Part shown: piece after piece, positions 11,518 to 23,580 of the stretch
Layout of the letters: each line of letters begins with the position of its first letter
Numbering within the stretch: position 1 is the stretch's first letter
Assembly (NCBI RefSeq): GCF_018991925.1
Contig: NW_024737042.1
Coordinates: 15,085,647 to 15,149,646 of the forward strand
Length of the DNA: 64,000 nt
Direction of reading: 5' to 3'
Source: Homarus americanus
Taxonomy: Eukaryota; Arthropoda; Malacostraca; Decapoda; Nephropidae
Notes under the pieces: model-generated
What the model saw: only the letters and a program-made list of their open reading frames with translations
Database searches by the model: none
What the model was told of the DNA's origin: nothing
Translations under genes and position numbers: made by a program

Positions 11518-12119
11518 GCGCACTCGCGCTAACAGTTTATCACAATCAACTCCGGACCACCAAAAGAGCGCCAGACGCAAGCACAAAAGCAGAGGAGAAA
11601 TGTTACCAGGCGTAACTAACATCACGTAATGACTCCTTATCGCCATTACTACCACGATTTCAGCTTCTAAAAATACCCGCCTAAGGTCCATTTAAATGAC
11701 TCTAAAGATGGACCTAAGCCAGGTCATCTTTCCTCCTGTGATTACGTCATATTTAGACGATGCGGGTGTCTAATGATGGCGAGGCAATCCGACATAATGT
11801 ATTCAATCTTTTATGGAAATTTGTCACTTGCTACATGTTAATGCGAGCGTTCAATCATCAACAAACAGTCGGATTTTAATTAAAAACTAAGATTAAACAT
11901 TGACACTGTGCATGTTATGTGTGTGAACCAAATAAAGGCAGCTTCTCTCTGGCATATATATAACCCGGATATATTGTTCCCGTTTTGACATGGTCGGCTC
12001 TCAGGACAGTGACCAGAGGCAGCGTGTAATGACCTCTCTCACCCTTACCTTTTGTGTCTCTGGTTATTTGTGCTTTTTTTTGGGGAGGGGATGAGTTGTG
12101 ATAAAAGATGATATTGGTA
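11518..12119. other. Unique sequence, no gene seen
   Basis: Mixed-composition sequence with no repeat or coding signature I can support. Confidence 0.5.
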
Positions 12120-12480
<361 letters not shown>

Positions 12481-13837
12481 TTGAAAGGTACACATGTCTA
12501 TTTATAATCCTGACAGTTTCAATGAATATCTAAACGACTTCAAACTACCCTTTGCTCTGTTCACTATCAGGGTGTATTTCTTGGAGGCCATCGTGTGAGG
12601 AAATGAGAGAGAGAGAGAGGTGGATGGATAAGTAAGGGTGTACTGAACTTGTATATGTAACGCATACGAATTGGTGTGTGTGCGTGTGTGTGTGTGTGTC
12701 CATGAATTATGACTCTGAGGTTTGGTAAAGGCGTCAACCACTGGTGCTAAAGGAACCAACACACTGTGAGGTAATGAACGGGTCTTTATCCCTAAATGGT
12801 GATCTGAGATTAATTTGGATGACCTTATTACTTCGGTGTTAGGCTCGTCCTTGTCCATTGAGGCGAGGAAACGAGTTACTTCATAGGTGGTGGAATCACT
12901 CAGTAACTTCACGTAATTAACACAAATTTGGAGACACGTTTTTACGGTAGAGAATTTTTCCTCAGAAGATTGTGACTCACCCTGTATAATACCTGACCAC
13001 ACGGTACATAAGGTGGTTAACGGGGGTGTCTAATGATAGTTGACCATTATTGTATACAGTAATATGTTGTGACTCAAACAAACGTGGTGAAGCAATTTGA
13101 TTGGATATTTTTTATCGGTAAACAAGTAAAATATTATTGAACAGTTACAGTATGTGTCTGTACTCGTATGTTTCGAATAATGTGAACCCTCCGAGGCTTG
13201 AGGTCTTGTGTTAAATGACCTGGAGTGGATGTCGTAAATGGACACCAACACCAAGCCAGTCATCAAAGGGATCTTACATTGAATGGTGCGAGGAATGATC
13301 GGGGGAGCATCACAAAATATACAAGGTGCTATTATTGGCCTTCACAACGAGGGTGAATTGAGGTGAGTGAACCCACACTATCACTAGGGGTTAGGCGCCA
13401 TGAAACAACTGCTGCCACACTGATTTGAAACCTTATTACGGTGTTAAACCAATACAATCTACATATCAGTTACATGGTGGATCCCATGTAGACCGATATA
13501 TTGTATATTGCCGTAGCTGTTCACTCTAATATCTAGGACTATTTGCTTAGTCACTCTTCATAAATCAGACATATCGTGAACAACATGAGTAGCCATATTG
13601 TGTAACTTAGTATCATATCAAAGCATTTCGTCAAGCTTTTCAAATTCTAGTGACGGAAAATCTTATAATATTTTTTGGGGGGACTGTACGTAACTAAGGC
13701 GTAGTTGACCTGTTTTAAACCCGTATATTTCGTGTACGGTTACTATATAATTCAGTTGCTCTACAGGTTCACATGACGTCATACTCAGCGACTCAGGCGG
13801 TCACTACGGATGACAACTACTGTGTTGTTTATTACAC
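12481..13837. other. Longest repeat-poor stretch of the first half, no gene supported
   Basis: Contains one GT run at 12674-12700. A 166-codon minus-strand frame (13002 to 12502) has about 95 residues of normal-looking composition before it reads through the GT run as a His-Thr repeat. I recognise no domain in it, and it has no repeat copy in the window. A real exon cannot be excluded, but the sequence gives no positive support. Confidence 0.45.
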
Positions 13838-14961
13838 CACCACTACCACCACTACCACCACTACCACCACCACTACTACCATACATTCACCACCAATCAC
13901 CACCACCACCACCAACCACCACTAACACACCACCACCACCACTACCACCACCACCACCACTACCATAATAACCACCTCCACCAATTAACCATACACCACC
14001 ACCACCACTACCACCATACAATCATCACCACCACCACCACCAATTCACCAACACCACCACCACCACCATCACCACTACCACCATAACAATCCACCACCAC
14101 TACCACCACCACTACCACCACACCACCACTACCACCACCACTACTACTACCATACACCACCACTCACCACCAATTAATTACCATCACTAATTACATTCAT
14201 CACCACCATACACCACCACAATTACACACTACCATACACCACCATCACCACCACCAATTACTATCACCACTACCACCAGCACCACCACCACCACCACCAC
14301 ACCACCACCACTACTATCACCACTACTACCATACACCACCACCACCCCCCACACCACCACCACCAACACCACCACGACTACCACCATACACCACCACCAC
14401 TATCAACCACCACTACCACACCACCTTGACCACACGACTACCATACACCACGACTACCACCACCACCACCTACCACCACCACCACGACTACCATACACCG
14501 AACACCACCACCACCACTACCACCACCCACCACGACTACCATATACACCACCACTACCACACACCACCACTCACCACCACCACCACCACGACTACCACAA
14601 ATCACCACTACCACCACCACCACTACCACTACTACCACACCACCACAACCACCACCACCATCACCACTTCTACCACCATACACCACCACTGGGCTCACCA
14701 CACACCACTACCACCACACACACTACTACTACTACCAGCCACCACACACTTCTACTACCATACACCACCACTACCACCACCACTGACACCACTACCACAT
14801 ACTACTACTACCACACACCACTACCACCACACACACTACTACTACTACCAGCCACCACACACTTCTACTACCATACACCACCACTACCACCACACACACT
14901 ACTACTACTACCAGCCACCACACACTTCTACTACCATACACCACCACTACCACCACCACTG
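13838..14961. repeat. 1.1-kb CAC/CCA trinucleotide-derived block
   Basis: Degenerate ACC/CAC/TAC triplets throughout. From 14700 to 14960 a longer unit is visible: ACCACACACACTACTACTAC followed by CAGCCACCACACACTTCT occurs three times (near 14712, 14826 and 14890). Plus-strand frames read His/Thr-rich, up to 178 codons, and minus-strand frames read Gly/Val-rich. These are artefacts of the triplet repeat. Confidence 0.93.
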
Positions 14962-15240
14962 ACACCACGAACACGATCACAACGCACACGACAGCGCACA
15001 CGATGACGACGTAACACAGTACAACGACGCGCACACGACCACGACGCACACGACCACGACGATGACAGCATGCAACACAGTGATGTTGACGCGCAATACT
15101 GACCACGAACACGATCACAACGCACACGACAGCGCACACGATGACGACGTAACACAGTACAACGACGCGCACACGACCACGACGCACACGACCACGACGC
15201 ACACGACCGCGCACACGATGACGATGCACACGATTTCACC
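14962..15240. repeat. CpG-rich block with a ~95-bp direct duplication (138-bp offset)
   Basis: CACGAACACGATCACAACGC and the following ~75 bp occur at 14965 and again at 15103, nearly identical, separated by a ~40-bp spacer. Both are built from ACG/CACG triplets and ACGACGCACACG units. CpG density is far above the rest of the window. The sequence seems to be a CAC array in which T/C variation has been replaced by ACG units. Confidence 0.88.
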
Positions 15241-15625
15241 ATAACCATCCCGGAGGCTGGACGTCAGGGTAAATATTTCACATTAAAGGTCTTTTCTGGG
15301 GGAGATTATAGAGACGCTGAACGATAATCGATGGTCCCAACGTGGTCCCCGGGCTGCTAGTGGCGATTATTGATAATTTGGCGAACGATCTTGTCATTGA
15401 TGGTGGCTTGCCTGGGCGAGGAAAGAGGCTAAGTGAGGTGGGGAGGGGCGGGGCAAGGAGAGGTGAGGTGAGGTAGGGTGGGGCAAGGTGAGGCGGGGTG
15501 GGGCAAGAGTGTGTGTGTGTGAGGCAAAGGAAAGGCAAAGGTGAATGAATGTGGTATTGGAACGTTGATTGTTTACGAGAAGGAAGTTAATTTATGGGGA
15601 AATGTGGTTGTGTTTTTGTGGCTTG

Positions 15626-15628
<3 letters not shown>
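15241..15628. other. Unique sequence with GGGG-rich minisatellite-like part
   Basis: No gene seen. From 15430 to 15515 the sequence is made of GAGGTGGGG/GGGCAAGG motifs, a degenerate short repeat. Confidence 0.5.

Positions 15629-15706
<78 letters not shown>
15629..15706. repeat. (CA)n microsatellite, about 39 units
   Basis: Uninterrupted CA run. Confidence 0.97.
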
Positions 15707-15710
<4 letters not shown>

Positions 15711-16029
15711 AACCTAAACCGGTAATTCCTTGGTTTTAACTAACTTCCACAAATAAAACCCGAAGATTACCTCCCATACTTCTGCCCACAGGTTAACCCC
15801 CAGCGCACCCCAAGGTCACCACAACTTACCACCCTATTATCCTCATTATCAGGGCCAAAGTCTGACAATCTTTTCTTTCTTTTTGTTTCTTTTTTATTTC
15901 TTTCTTTCTTTCTTTATTTTGTTTTTTCTTCGTTGTCCTATTATCTTTCATTATTTTTCTCTAAATTTGTTCTCTCTCTCTCCACACAATCACAGCAGCA
16001 TATAAATAAACCATGAATCCCAATCCCAT

Positions 16030-16098
<69 letters not shown>
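15707..16098. other. Unique sequence, TTTC-rich stretch and second CA run
   Basis: Unique to about 15870, TTTC-rich at 15873-15935, then a CA microsatellite of about 33 units at 16033-16098. No gene seen. Confidence 0.7.
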
Positions 16099-16100
<2 letters not shown>

Positions 16101-16417
16101 TAATCTCTCTTATTCATCTTGTTTGTGGTAGAAAACTTTATTAGTGTATTGCGTGTCGCCGACCAACCAACCACCCCAGGAGACGCCTCACAATATTGCA
16201 TTTTAACGACAGTCACAGTGAAAGATGAATCGACGCTCCGGACCGGCTTCAAGACGAGGAGATCCGTGTCTAGTCATGGCAGTTTTATTACTTCATGGGA
16301 CTTGTGGGAAGCTGGTTGGTAGTGGTGGTGAGAAAGTTGCGTGTGGGAGGGAGCGAAGGGGTGGGGGGTGACTATAAAGGTGTTGGGGGTTGATACAGGT
16401 AGGTATGGTGGGGTTAT

Positions 16418-17415
16418 GTTGGGGGCAGTGGCGTACCGAGGTTGCACTGATGAGTCATGCACAACACCCACATATATCAGTTATCAAATCAAATATCAAG
16501 TTGAATACGGCCTTTATCTAAATAAGGGTTGTCAAGCTTTTATAAACACATAAGAAACTTTAAAAAAATTTCAATGTCTTACATCAAATAATTTTGCAGT
16601 CCAGAAATATTTACTTATATTGAAATTCAGCTCCGAGATTTTTTGCAGAATTCTTCCGTAACACTGTTATAAAACTCTTCTCTTTTTACCGTCAACTTTT
16701 TCAAAAACGATTTTTCAATTGAAATTAAAGAGATGTGAGAGTCTTTGTTGTCCTTGAGCATTTCGTAAATACGTTTTTATTCTCTTAAGAGCAGAAAAGG
16801 ATCGCTCTACAGATGATGTTGAATATGGTATAGTTAACACTAAGCCTTCAGTGTCATCTACAGTAATTAAAAAATAAAGTAATTAAAAAAAATGACGAGG
16901 CACCATGCACAACGATGGCCCTCTGTAAAGCTGCCAATGATCTTATTGATGGACATATAAATAATTAGTAAATATTTTTATTCATGTGATCCGATTATTA
17001 TTTCAAGTAAAACAGAAAACTGAATAACTTTCCCAAGTGAAAGAACTACAACTGAGAGCGGACTGAAGGGTTATTAACAAGACCAGTGTTGTCCACGTGC
17101 CGCCGCCGCCTCTCGACAAGTGCTCACATTTGTGGCCATTACATTTACAGCAACCTTATTAAATAGCCACTCTTATGGAACAACAACTCTTAGGTAATAT
17201 AATATCACTGTATAACATAACACTTCATGCTTATTAAGGGAAAAAGTATTAAATTTGACAAAATGGCTCAAATTCCTTATGCTCCAACAAAATAAAGTTC
17301 ATTTTAGCATGTTATCGATAGGATGGTTAAGTCTATATGTCCATTTAAGGCATGCGGCTTATCCTGCACGCAATGCCTGCCGTGCATTCATTAAGAATAC
17401 GTCACTGGTTGGGGG
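16418..17415 (-). mobile_element. hAT DNA transposon, internally deleted, with TIRs and 8-bp TSD
   Basis: The element occupies 16426-17407 (982 bp). Its ends are CAGTGGCGTACC on the left and, on the opposite strand at the right, CAGTGACGTATT, matching at nine of the first ten bases. It is flanked by perfect 8-bp direct repeats GTTGGGGG at 16418-16425 and 17408-17415, the target duplication size typical of hAT. Inside is the decayed C-terminal end of a transposase on the minus strand (16627-16858). The catalytic part is absent, so the copy cannot mobilise itself. Flanks on both sides are similar GT/GGGG-rich sequence that would join smoothly without the insert. Confidence 0.92.
16627..16858 (-). 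pseudogene. hAT transposase C-terminal dimerisation region, frameshifted relic
   Basis: Reading leftward from 16858, the minus strand contains SSVERSFSALKRIKTYLRNA followed by QGQQRLSHLFNF, the hallmark of the hAT C-terminal dimerisation domain (ERxFSxLKxIKxxLR, then LxxLxxLSI). A stop follows at 16715-16717. The next 30 codons of a normal hAT C-terminus continue in another frame (starting IEKSFLKKL) to a stop at 16627-16629. One frameshift near 16718 and loss of everything upstream make this a pseudogene. The full protein would normally be several hundred residues long. Confidence 0.9.
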
Positions 17416-17873
<458 letters not shown>

Positions 17874-18408
17874 AGGGACTAGGATGAACAGGGTCCCAGA
17901 TATACGTTCCCATCACCTGTAGACGACACCACCTGTATGTTTACGCGTGTTAATATTCCTATATGAATCTCTCTCCCATTCCCCTTATCAAACATTATGT
18001 CATTCTCTTAACATTTGCACCAATCTACCATAACCGTACGACATTCTCCAAAACATTTAGATCAAATATCCTCTTAAAACAAACACAACCTTATAACTAA
18101 AACTCAAAGCAAAATACATTAAGACCATCTCCTATGTCACTCAGGTAAATATTGGGAACTAACAAGTAAATTTCAATCAGATCAGATATATAAATAAAAC
18201 GCTTGGTGGTGGTCGATGGGGTTATATTACCTGTCTCTCGATCAGATAGGTTTGGCAGGTGGATGATGATGGTAGTTGTTAAGATGATAATTTAATTGAT
18301 AGTTGATAATGGAAATAAAAATAAATAATAATAATAATATATAATAATATTTTTGCGTGTTTCTCTCCTTTTCTTTCTTTCTATCTGAGAAATAAACAGA
18401 CAGACGAG

Positions 18409-18411
<3 letters not shown>
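17874..18411. other. AT-rich unique sequence
   Basis: No repeat beyond a short AAT run near 18322-18350, and no gene seen. Confidence 0.5.

Positions 18412-18474
<63 letters not shown>
18412..18474. repeat. (CA)n microsatellite, about 31 units
   Basis: Uninterrupted CA run. Confidence 0.97.
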
Positions 18475-18476
<2 letters not shown>

Positions 18477-18612
18477 ATCACTTATCATAAAACATTATCT
18501 TCATGGTCGTACACACAAGAGGCCATTTGGTAAATAGTAATGTTTATGGCGTCTCTTGTCGACTGCGTAATTTATATTAGTGTCGTTGTTTATATTTACA
18601 TAATGGTGCGTT

Positions 18613-18790
18613 ATTGGTCAAAACACTCGAGTGATCTTTCCGGTCATTGGTCAAAACACTCGAGTGATCTTTCCTGTCATTGGTCAAAACACTTGAGTGA
18701 TCTTTCCGGTCATTGGTCAAAACACTCGAGTGATCTTTCCGGTCATTGGTCAAAACACTCGAGTTTTATCAGACAATTTTGCTATTGGTC
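18613..18790. repeat. 33-bp minisatellite with ATTGG core, five units
   Basis: Units of exactly 33 bp beginning ATTGGTCAAAACACTCGAG and followed by TGATCTTTCCGGTC. The fifth unit degrades. Each unit has ATTGG (CCAAT on the other strand) and the palindrome CTCGAG, which is TTGAG in the third unit. Confidence 0.93.
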
Positions 18791-18867
18791 TAAATTCCGT
18801 CGGCTATATACAGTAGTTTTCCTGTTGGACAAAACTCTGGTCAAAATTCTATCAGATTATGTGTTCT

Positions 18868-20135
18868 GCGGTGGGCAATACTATATCGTGGTGGGCAATT
18901 CTATACCGGGGTGGGCATTACTATATCGTGGTGGGCAATACTATATCGTAGTGGGCAATTCTATACCGAGGTGGGCAAGATTGTTTATACCGTGGTGGGC
19001 AACACTATAGCGTGGTGGGCAATACTATATCGTGGTGGGCAATTCTATACCGGGTGGGCATTACTATATCGTGGTGGGCAATACTATATCGTGGTGGGTA
19101 ATACTATATGGTGGGCAAAAGAGCGTTTATCGTGGTGGGCAAGATTGTTTATACCGTGTTGGCAATACTATAGCGTGGTGGGCAATACTATATCGTGGTG
19201 GGTAATACTATATCTTGGTGGGCAATTCTATACCGAGGTGGGCAAGATTGTTTATACCGTGGTGGGCAATACTATAGCGTGGTGGGCAATACTATATCGT
19301 AGTGGGCAATACTATATCGCGGTGGGCAATACTACATCTTGGTGGGCAAGAGCGTTTATCGTGGTGGGCAAGATTGTTTATACCGTGGTGGGCAATACTA
19401 TAGCGTGGTGGGCAATACTATATCGTGGTGGGTAATACTATATCTTGGTGGGCAATTCTATACCGAGGTGGGCAAGATTGTTTATACCGTGGTGGGCAAT
19501 ACTATAGCGTGGTGGGCAATACTATATCGTGGTGGGTAATTCTATACCGAGGTGGGCAAGATTGTTTATACCGTGGGCATACATGTGGGCATTACTATAT
19601 CGTGGTGGGCAATATTATATCGTGGTGGGCAATACTATATCGTAGTGGGCAATACTACATCTTGGTGGGCAAGAGCGTTTATCGTGGTGGGCAAGATTGT
19701 TTATACCGTGGTGGCAAATACTACATCGTGGTGGGCAAGATTGTTTATACCGTGGTGGGCAATACTTAGCGTGGTGGGCAATACTATATCGTGGGCAATT
19801 CTATACCGGGCATTACTATATCGTGGTGGGCAATACTATATCGTAGTGGGCAATACTACATCGTGGTGGGCAAGAGTGTATATCGTGGTGGGCAAGATTG
19901 TTTATACCGTAGTGGGCAAAATTATATCGTGGTGGGCAAGATTGTTTATACCGTGGTGGGCAAAATTATATCGTGGTGGGCAAGATTGTTTATACCGTAG
20001 TGGGCAAAATTATATCGTGGTGGGCAAGATTGTTTACCGTGGTGGGCAATATTATATCGTGGTGGGCAATACTATATCGTGGTGGGCAATACTATATCGT
20101 GGTGGGCAATACTATCGTGGTGGGCAATACTCTAC
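18868..20135. repeat. 1.27-kb minisatellite, ~20-bp unit GTGGGCAATACTATATCGTG
   Basis: About 60 units of 20 bp, with a recurring 24-bp variant in which the centre reads GGGCAAGATTGTTTATACCG. The two forms alternate in longer blocks, for example AGATTGTTTATACC followed by ATACTATAGC, giving a higher-order pattern. Frames of up to 220 codons rich in WWAILYRGG are translations of the array. Confidence 0.95.
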
Positions 20136-20339
20136 ATCTCTCAGTATCTTCCCACACTGTTCCTCTCTCTTTACTGTTTGCCCTATCACTATCCTTGATT
20201 TCTCTCTCTATTAAGGGCCCCTCGCCTGGTGGGCTGGGACGGGACACTCACTAATAAGCTTAGCGGATGGTTGAGAGCTGGCTGTTGGGTCAGCAGTGTG
20301 TCCACCCCGGCACACCACCCAGTGCTCTCACCCCCGTCA

Positions 20340-20615
20340 TCCGCTTACCAGGTCATGAGAATGCTGGGGATTTGGTACTGTATTAGGTCACGAGAATTTT
20401 GGATCTGGTAACAGTTTCTCTGGGTATTGTGAATGCTGGGGATCTGGTAACACTGTATTAGGTCACGAGGATTTTGGATCTGGTAACAGTTTCTCTGGGT
20501 ATTGTGAATGCTGGATCTGGTAACACTGTATTAGGTCACGAGGATTTGGATCTGTAACAGTTTCTCTGGGTATTGTGAATGCTGGGTTGGTAACACTGTA
20601 TTAGGTCACGAGGAT
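20340..20615. repeat. ~75-bp tandem repeat, about 3.5 units
   Basis: Repeat starts at AGGTCACGAG occur at 20385, 20460, 20533 and 20603. Unit lengths are 75, 73 and 70 bp, so each successive unit is shorter through small deletions in the GCTGGGGATCTGG part. Confidence 0.92.
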
Positions 20616-20639
20616 ATCATTCCAGGTTTTGGTAATATT

Positions 20640-20879
20640 GTTAAGGATGACTCTCTTCTCTCTCTCTCTCATCTTCATCACCTCTCTCTCTCTCTCTTCA
20701 TCACCTCTCTCTCTCTCTCTCTTTTCTCTCTCTCTCTTTCCTCTTCGGTCTTAGCGGTGTCTTCATTTCTCTTTCGTTTAATGTTCTCTCTTCCATCTTC
20801 GCTGTCGTCTCCTTCTCTATATCTTCTTTTCTCTATCTCAATTTCTTCCTTTCTCTCCCTGTCTGTTATTACCTTGACT

Positions 20880-20915
<36 letters not shown>

Positions 20916-21067
20916 CCCTCTCTTATTCATTATTCTTCTCCCCTCATTTCCTTTTCTTCTTCAGTGCTTGTTAATTTACTTCGTCTTAGGATATTCTCTT
21001 CTCTTTTCCTCCCTCTTCCTTCCTCCTGTTTTGACCTTAGTATCAAAGGAAGTGATTATTAAGAGAG

Positions 21068-21115
<48 letters not shown>

Positions 21116-21227
21116 ATATACCTTGCCTTCGGGTTTACTTCGGATAAAACTCTATAAAACCGTCTGGTCATAAACAACCTAACGAGTCCACCTTTCAATA
21201 CGATGGCATACTTCAAGCATGTCTACC

Positions 21228-21300
<73 letters not shown>
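20640..21300. repeat. TC- and GA-rich region
   Basis: TC runs at 20649-20745 and 20883-20911, pyrimidine-rich sequence between and after them, a GA run at 21063-21112, and GA runs at 21232-21298. No gene is seen. The 101-codon plus frame is Ser/Leu-rich low complexity. Confidence 0.88.
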
Positions 21301-21302
<2 letters not shown>

Positions 21303-21540
21303 TATACAGAGAGAGAGAGAGGGAGAGAGTCAGAAAAAGTGAGACAGACAGAAAGAGAGAGAGAGAGACATAAGAAACGAGAGACAGAAAGAGAGAAAGG
21401 AGAGAGAGTGGGGGGGGCGGCATACATACACATAGAAAGATAAATAAAAAAAAAATATACCAAGAGAGTGAAAAAAAAAGTTTATAAAGAACTAAACGAA
21501 AGAAAAACACCTAAAGAGAGAGGAGAAGAGGGTAAACACT
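21301..21540. repeat. Degenerate GA/GACA and poly-A-interrupted purine region
   Basis: Continues the GA runs with GACAGA interruptions, then A-rich sequence. No coding signature. Confidence 0.8.
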
Positions 21541-21715
21541 CTCTCATCATCATCATACCACCATCATCATCATCATCATCATACCACCATCACTATCATC
21601 ATCATCATACCACCATCACTATCAGCATCATCATACCATCATCATCATCATCATACCACCATCACTATCATCATCATCATCATCATCATCACTATACCAT
21701 CTTCACTATATCATT
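21541..21715. repeat. ATC trinucleotide array
   Basis: CATCATCAT runs alternating with the longer phrase ATACCACCATCACTATC, repeated about four times. Confidence 0.93.
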
Positions 21716-21909
21716 ATCACTATCTTCTTCCTCCCTAATTATTATCATCTACCTCTCCTCCCTTCCTCCCTTCATTCACTGATTTTATGCTCAATTGTTC
21801 CTTGCCTTAACGACGCCACCCGATACGACTCTCCTCCCCGATAATTTTCTTTTAATAATCTAATAATTTCTCCTCGGGTGACTCCTACCTCGAGTTATTC
21901 TGTGTGGTT

Positions 21910-21913
21910 GAGA

Positions 21914-22004
<91 letters not shown>

Positions 22005-22071
22005 CTAACCAATAACACAAGGCAGATCTGAACACACACACACACACATACACACACACACACACACACAC
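21910..22071. repeat. (GA)n then (CA)n microsatellites
   Basis: GA run at 21910-22000 with one GACA interruption, then CA run at 22032-22071 with one TACA interruption. Confidence 0.96.
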
Positions 22072-22185
22072 AATATCTTTGATCCACGAGAAATAAACGT
22101 TTTTACAGTTGCTGTTTTTATTACTCTTCAAAACGTTGGACACTTATTTTGAGTCTAGCTTTTGTAAACAACACCTTTACATGTA

Positions 22186-22374
22186 CAGTGAAACCTCTAT
22201 ATAACGGACTTCTCTCTAAAATCCGTTAAAGGGGGGGTTTCACATTAACAGATCATCGATATAACGGACTTTCATCTCTATCTAGTTCATTAGATGGAAG
22301 TTTCACATCTAATGGACTCTCGATATAACGGACTTTCATCTCCATTTATTCCGTTAAATAGAGGTTTCAGTCTG
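22186..22374. mobile_element. pogo/Tigger-like MITE or tandem TIR units
   Basis: Begins after TA with CAGTGAAACCTCTATATAAC and ends CCGTTAAATAGAGGTTTCAG. The termini are inverted copies of each other (CCTCTAT/ATAGAGG, GAAACC/GGTTTC) in the style of pogo/Tigger ends of the Tc1-mariner superfamily. Inside, ATATAACGGACTT recurs at 22199, 22259 and 22323 and each is followed by a CCGTTAA- or GTTTCA-like partner. The 189-bp element is therefore about three tandem palindromic units of 60-64 bp. It has no coding capacity. Confidence 0.65.
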
Positions 22375-22525
22375 CACACACGTCCGCATCTGTAATAGCG
22401 ATGTTTTAATGTATCTTTATGTATGTTTTGTGTATATTGTGCATTTTGGGTCAAGACAGTGTTATTAAAGTCGTTTGGTAGGATTACTGAGCTGTTGTGA
22501 TAATGATTTGTTTGTGCTTGTTTTT

Positions 22526-22564
<39 letters not shown>

Positions 22565-23422
22565 GCAGTATAGGAATGACAAAATACGTGTCATGATAAA
22601 TAATTTGTTCAATAACTTACTGAACAAACGTTACAAGATATATATATACTCGTACATCAACCTTTACCTGTGCCTTAAGTATGTTGTAAGCCTTGACCGT
22701 TCACCCTTAGTTAAAGTAATGCCGCGCTACATCTCTGTAGTCACATCTTGTTATCACTATTCTCTACAGCATTATTTGTATCAAGAAGGGACTCAAGGTT
22801 TATTTTGACGCCAACAGCCAAGGACGAGCCACTAAGCTGGACTCCTGAGGTCTTCTTTCATGTTGTGTTAAATAATAAACAAGTTTTCACACCAGCGCTG
22901 CCAAAACAACGATAAATTCCCGTCGGGTTTTTGTTTCTCTCAATGAATTTTCAGATTTAATGTTTTGTGGGATATATATACAGCTGTTTTGAAATTCAGG
23001 TTTTTGTATTGCAAATTGAGATGCGATACTAGCATTTTTGTTTGTCAATAACTACAGTATGACCGAAAGCATGAACAAATACACGTACACATCCTCCCTT
23101 CATTCGTTGTCGTTCACTCACTCCATGGTAACAGACCTGGCCCTACTCTGGTACATCCTCCTTCTCCACAACAAGGCCCTTGTACCTGTTCCCTCCTTAC
23201 GCTTGGTGTGTCCTTAACCCCGTCCTTAACCCTATCCTTACAATTCATTCTTGTCCTTCCTCTCTCCCTGTCATTTCACTTAGACTTTCTTAATCACAAA
23301 CTCTTTTCAAATCTCAGAAGTGGTGGTGATGGTTATGATGTCTGCCGCTGTGTAAAATCTAAGACTGCCCTCAACGTCACCTCAAACGTCTCCTCTCATC
23401 ACTACCAATACTCTCAAATACT
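22375..23422. other. Unique sequence, one GA run, no gene seen
   Basis: GA run at 22529-22562. The rest is AT-rich, with no coding or transposon signature I can name. Part of the right end may belong to the internal region of the LTR element at 23571-24304. Confidence 0.5.
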
Positions 23423-23519
23423 CCCACCTCGTAGTTTGTGAGTTTGTCCAAGTGTCCCACCTCGTAGTTTGTGAGTTTGTCCAAGTGTCCCACCTCTTAG
23501 TTTGTGAGTTTGTCCACGG
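23423..23519. repeat. 33-bp tandem repeat, three units
   Basis: CCCACCTCGTAGTTTGTGAG begins units at 23423, 23456 and 23489, exactly 33 bp apart. It ends about 50 bp before the polypurine tract at 23571. Tandem repeats just upstream of the 3' LTR occur in some LTR retrotransposons, so this may be element sequence. Confidence 0.9.
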
Positions 23520-23570
23520 AATGAACACTTATGTCATATCAAAATTTGTGCAAGCAAAATATTATTTTAT

Positions 23571-23580
23571 GGGGGGGAAG
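23571..23580 (+). other. Polypurine tract of an LTR retrotransposon
   Basis: GGGGGGGAAG lies directly against the TGTTACG start of the LTR. This is the expected position of the primer for plus-strand synthesis in Ty3/Gypsy-type elements. Confidence 0.75.

Noticed and set aside
12502..13002. 166-codon minus-strand frame with partly normal composition and a CAGGGTGAGT donor-like site near 12975
   Set aside because: The frame runs through a GT microsatellite and I recognise no domain. One splice-like match in 500 bp is expected by chance. Transcript mapping would decide.
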